From Ignavibacteria bacterium (GTDB lineage Bacteria > Bacteroidota > Ignavibacteria > UBA10030), in contig VGVZ01000001.1 in assembly GCA_016873805.1 (NCBI GenBank), positions 170,228-234,227 of the forward strand: DNA of 64,000 nt, written 5' to 3'. Shown one piece after another: positions 61,038 through 64,000 of this stretch. The position numbers and the translations under genes are program-made. How positions within the stretch are numbered: position 1 is the first letter of the stretch; each line of letters begins with the position of its first letter. The notes under the pieces are model-generated. The model saw nothing but the letters and a program-made list of their open reading frames with translations. It did not search any database and was not told where the DNA came from.

Positions 61038-61586
61038 TCATTCATGGTCAACATTACCAAGATGCTCGCGGATCAGCCCAAGACAGCTTCCACAGAACGC
61101 ATCGAGCTTTGCGTCAAGTTGGTCAAGATTGGTCGAGAGAACCATTACACAGGTTCTGTCCGTGCAATGGGTCAGTCCGAACGTGTGTCCCAGCTCATGA
61201 ACGAGGACCTTTTTCATCCTGAGATCAAGCAACTCCGCGTCCGATGGCAATCCGTAGAATTCTTGTCTGAGCCGCGCCAGCGAGATGACCGCAATCTGTC
61301 CCCCAAGTTGCGCCTGGCCGAAGACGAATTTCAACATGGGAATAAAGATGTCGCATTCCGTAATCCCCACCACCCGACTTACCGCTGGTGGACCAAGCGT
61401 TGCCAATTCTCTCAGTATCAAACTCGACGAGTACTGTGCCCGGCGTTCATCAAGCGCAAACTCGACACGATCAAGCGGCGGCAGGCGTTCGGTCGAAAAA
61501 CCGAACACCGCGCGAATGTGGCGTTCGACGGCGTCGGACCATCGTTGTTCAATCGATCCGATGGCAACAACGCCCACCTTCATCAC
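61038..61586 (-). CDS. Archaemetzincin-type zinc metalloprotease
   Basis: The 182-residue protein has the archaemetzincin signature: H130-E-L-G-H134-TFGLTH140-C141 with C146 (TCVM), then FCGSC (C165, C168). The first three His bind catalytic zinc with Glu as base, while the cysteines form a second zinc site typical of the family. Expected length is about 180 residues, so it is complete. It lies between the histidine kinase and the response regulator; its first codons overlap the kinase stop (GTG at 61586 or ATG at 61583). The cytoplasmic target is unknown. Its place inside a two-component operon suggests proteolysis linked to this pathway. Confidence 0.9.
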   Translation of the reverse strand: MMKVGVVAIGSIEQRWSDAVERHIRAVFGFSTERLPPLDRVEFALDERRAQYSSSLILRELATLGPPAVSRVVGITECDIFIPMLKFVFGQAQLGGQIAVISLARLRQEFYGLPSDAELLDLRMKKVLVHELGHTFGLTHCTDRTCVMVLSTNLDQLDAKLDAFCGSCLGLIREHLGNVDHE

Positions 61587-63232
61587 AGGATCGGCCTCGG
61601 TTCGACATCCACAGTTGTCTCCTCCTTGCCTCCCTGCGGCACACCATGAATCGGCAGAGAGACGGTGAACAGCGTTCCCTTTCCTACCGTACTCTGAACG
61701 GCAATTCCCCCCCCATGGCTATCGACGATTCCATACACCACGGCGAGTCCAAGGCCGACTCCTTTTCCTTCCTCTTTGGTAGTGAAGAACGGGTCAAAAA
61801 TCTTGCCGAGATTTTCCTTCGGAATCCCTTCGCCGTTGTCTTCGACAGTCATGATCACTGAATTGCCGTCGGGACTGAGACGCGTCTCGATCCATACCCT
61901 GCCCTCTTCTTTGCCATGGATTGATTCCGCTCCGTTCATCATCAAGTTGACGACAACTTGCTGCATCAGTGAAGAATCGCACGGCACAAGAGGCAGATCG
62001 GGAAGCAATCGCGGGACCGGCGTGACGTTCATCAGACGCATCTTGTGGGCGATGACGGTCAACGTTCTGTCGATGATGCGATTGAGGTTTGCCCGCTCGA
62101 TCATTGGTCTTGACCGCCGCGAAAAGGCCAACAAGTCTGTGACAATCTTTCCGACCCTGCTCGTCTCATTGATAATCCTCGCAAGGTAGATTTGAAACTC
62201 CCTGACCCGATCAGGCGGAATTCCTTTGTCGTCCATGATTCGCTGGAGGAGCATGGAGAAATTCAGCACGCCGGAGATGGGATTATTGATTTCATGCGCA
62301 ACGCTTGCGCAGAGCTGACCCAGGGAGACGAGTCGATCGGTTTGAATCAGCTTTTCGTGTGTTTCTTTTAGTTGTTGAGTTCGCTCCTCGACCTTCGCTT
62401 CCAGTCCTTGCGTGATTTCGTTCAACTCCGCCAGCGCGCGATTCAGTTTTTCGCGCATCTGATTGAACGATCGGGCCAAATCCGCGAGCTCAGACGTTGC
62501 CTTGACCTCGATCGGTTTGTCGAGCTGCATCTCACTGACCGCTCTTGTCCCCTCGATCAGTCGCCGGATCGGTGTGTCGACAAACTGCCGTGTGAGGAGG
62601 AAAATAACCAGACTCATGAGGAGTACGCTGGCGGCAGTGGTCAGGAGGTATTTCCTCCAGATGCCGGCAACCTCTTCCTCGACCGGATCGGCGTCGAGAG
62701 CGACGTCGAGGACTCCCAGGACGTTTTGCTCAGGCGGATGTGCGTGACAGGGAGCGTCGCTGCAGGAGGGCTCGTTGTAGATTGGCGTCACGATCGCGAC
62801 AGCTTTTCCCCCCTCGGGCGTACTGAAGAGGCGCGCGCGTGATGGAACATCGACTCGCACCAACGCCTGCTCGGATGCGTGGCACATAAAGCATGCTTCG
62901 GCGCGCGTGTCCACATTTCCACTATCCCCTTCCTGCGTGGAAAACATGATCCGTCCTTCCTTGTTGAAAATTCGGATCCGTTTGATTCCCTGTTTCGTCG
63001 CGATGGTTTGCATGAGATCGTAGGCAGCCTCGCGATGATCGACGAGCATGGACTGCCACGTCGCGCTGGCGATACCACGCGAGAGTTGATCCGCGCCGAG
63101 GATCATCGCATCAAGGATTTGATCTTCCTGGACTTTGGCGCTGAAATAGCTTGAGATACCTTCAACGAGGGCAACGACGAGCGTCAGGCTTAGGATAAGC
63201 CGGTAACTCAGCCGTTTGAGAGAAAACCGCAT
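61583..63232 (-). CDS. Histidine kinase with c-type heme motifs in its periplasmic sensor
   Basis: About 549 residues from the ATG at 63232 (MRFSLKRLSYRLILSLTLVV); a longer frame adds an unlikely 48 residues. Two membrane helices (about 11-30 and 183-205) enclose a periplasmic domain with a canonical heme c site C114-H118 (CFMCH) and CSDAPCHAH (C157 to H163, CX4CH), a possible second one. A HAMP domain (RQFVDTPIRRLIEGTRAVSE), coiled coil, HisKA (SVAHEINNPISGVLNF) and ATPase (VVNLMMNGAESI, DNGEGIPKENLGKIF, GKGVGLGLAVVYG) follow. It likely senses redox state or a gaseous ligand through heme and phosphorylates the sigma-54 regulator two genes downstream. Confidence 0.92.
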   Translation of the reverse strand: MRFSLKRLSYRLILSLTLVVALVEGISSYFSAKVQEDQILDAMILGADQLSRGIASATWQSMLVDHREAAYDLMQTIATKQGIKRIRIFNKEGRIMFSTQEGDSGNVDTRAEACFMCHASEQALVRVDVPSRARLFSTPEGGKAVAIVTPIYNEPSCSDAPCHAHPPEQNVLGVLDVALDADPVEEEVAGIWRKYLLTTAASVLLMSLVIFLLTRQFVDTPIRRLIEGTRAVSEMQLDKPIEVKATSELADLARSFNQMREKLNRALAELNEITQGLEAKVEERTQQLKETHEKLIQTDRLVSLGQLCASVAHEINNPISGVLNFSMLLQRIMDDKGIPPDRVREFQIYLARIINETSRVGKIVTDLLAFSRRSRPMIERANLNRIIDRTLTVIAHKMRLMNVTPVPRLLPDLPLVPCDSSLMQQVVVNLMMNGAESIHGKEEGRVWIETRLSPDGNSVIMTVEDNGEGIPKENLGKIFDPFFTTKEEGKGVGLGLAVVYGIVDSHGGGIAVQSTVGKGTLFTVSLPIHGVPQGGKEETTVDVEPRPIL

Positions 63233-63786
63233 ACGAGTAGGTGAAGCGCAGGCGCAAAGTGGATAGAATCCAACAGCACTCGAGATCTCTGATCGCACCG
63301 GACACAGCGGGGTATGTCCATTATCATGCCATCTGTCGTGCGTCAAAATCGATTGAAAAGGGGATTGGATCGTCAATTCTGAAACGAATATTCCCGTTGC
63401 TGGGAAAGTGGTGGTGCTTATCGGAAAGGCGTGGACTCTCGGCCATCTGGCACAGGCGTTCGCGCACCGGCGAGATTGGGATGGCGTTGAACATGCTGAC
63501 GTCCGAGAGGATTGTCAAACGAATTGTGAATGCACCTTTGCGTCAACTCAAGTCGGAACCTCGGTCGACTCACGATTCTTTCGATCTCAAAAGAACGCTG
63601 AGATGGATGGTCCGCTGTGGGAGTCGATCGCCAAGTGAGTGGAGACTGAACCGACGAGGAACAACATGGCGGCTGAATGGGAGCGTACGTAGTATGAAAA
63701 GAATTGAGATGGGATGGAAAGGGAAGATCTATGAAGGAAGGGCCGGAATGGGAGTCCGGGTTGCCTTGTTGGGCAAAGTTTTGTAA
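63233..63786. other. Region upstream of the kinase without a convincing gene
   Basis: Short frames exist on both strands, but none shows family motifs, a signal peptide or a good ribosome site. It must contain the promoter of the kinase-protease-regulator operon. Confidence 0.4.
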
Positions 63787-64000
63787 ATTAGGTGCCACGA
63801 TTTCCGCGCATGTAGCTTCCAAAACTCCCCACGAACGAGCGAAGCGAGAGAGTGGCTGGAGTTTTGCCCGAAGGGCCCCTTCGGGGAGAATCCCCGCCCG
63901 ACCGAACGTCACGTGGCTGCAACTCGGTCGTTCGCCAGCCTGACAAGCAGTCTGGCAGGGGCGGGGAGCATCAGCCGGAGTCTATCCCGCCGAACCGTCC
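63787..64000. repeat. Hairpin-rich intergenic repeat at the right edge
   Basis: Several inverted repeats follow each other: CAAAACTCC with GGAGTTTTG (about 63822-63866), GCCCGAAGGG with CCCTTCGGG (about 63867-63887), CCCCGCC with GGCGGGG (63893 to about 63967), and GCCAG with CTGGC (about 63934-63956). Coding potential is absent; a frame across it is repeat-derived. It looks like a mosaic of dispersed repeats and continues to the window edge. Confidence 0.55.

Noticed and set aside
63241..63786. 181-residue plus-strand open frame upstream of the kinase
   Set aside because: Arg- and Trp-rich composition, no family motif and no ribosome site; other frames look equally random.
63418..63912. 164-residue minus-strand open frame near the right edge
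   Set aside because: Its N-terminal half is a translation of the hairpin repeats, a common source of false proteins.
1..64000. CRISPR arrays, tRNA or rRNA genes
   Set aside because: No regularly spaced repeat array, cloverleaf or rRNA-like segment was recognised on reading both strands; a covariance-model search was not possible.

Overview
The window looks like a piece of a Gram-negative chromosome from the Bacteroidota/FCB side of the tree, most likely an Ignavibacteria- or Chlorobi-type lineage rather than a gut Bacteroides. The evidence is a SusC/SusD/SusE cluster, several secreted proteins ending in the type IX secretion (T9SS) tail (NFPNPFNP-type start, basic last residues), a PorV-family outer-membrane protein, and a Bacteroidota-style TAnnTTTG promoter. 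The taxonomic call is an inference; there is no rRNA or other marker gene here. I saw no tRNA, rRNA or CRISPR array.

Region 1 (1-4.3 kb) is a decayed accessory patch. A type I restriction methylase (hsdM) runs off the left edge and sits 6 bases after a Fic gene. Behind these is only the C-terminal tail of hsdS. Next come a 5'-truncated IS110-type transposase and an IS3-family element whose transposase is frameshifted and whose left end carries extra palindromic DNA.

Region 2 (4.4-27.2 kb) is a complete starch/maltodextrin locus. It holds a GH97 alpha-glucosidase, a MalK ATPase, a lipoprotein GH13 with a GH2-like front domain, MalG, MalF, a MalE-type binding protein, a GH57 with a starch-binding-like end, a T9SS-exported GH13, SusE-, SusD- and SusC-like proteins, a second lipoprotein GH13 and a LacI regulator. 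Surface capture (SusCDE and the exported GH13), periplasmic trimming (GH97, GH57, lipoprotein GH13s) and an ABC importer are combined in one cluster.

Region 3 (27.2-33.3 kb) has a repeat-rich spacer and a two-gene unit of 2-hydroxyacyl-CoA-dehydratase type: a large protein with two activase ATPase domains and a partner subunit. It ends in several gene scraps: the first 24 codons of a Ser/Thr kinase, an AbrB/RelE toxin-antitoxin pair with a broken toxin, and the N-terminus of a short-chain dehydrogenase.

Region 4 (33.3-52.3 kb) is cell-envelope material: a T9SS-exported amidase, a PD40 propeller protein, a GHL10-type glycosidase, two propeller-like surface proteins, PorV, another T9SS-type surface protein and a TonB-dependent receptor. 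It finishes with N-acetylglucosamine genes (nagB, an acyltransferase of the NagX/YeiB type, nagA).

Region 5 (52.7-63.2 kb) is the most unusual part. A pentaheme cytochrome c, a Tat-exported molybdopterin-family subunit without an evident metal ligand, a four-cluster ferredoxin subunit and an NrfD-type membrane subunit form a Qrc-like (menaquinone reductase-like) complex. It is bracketed by two GcvH-fold proteins that lack the lipoylated lysine and by a small membrane protein; all three share a short ADGG motif. A convergent operon encodes a histidine kinase with c-heme motifs in its sensor, an archaemetzincin protease and a sigma-54 response regulator. The last 770 bases hold no convincing gene and end in hairpin-rich repeats.
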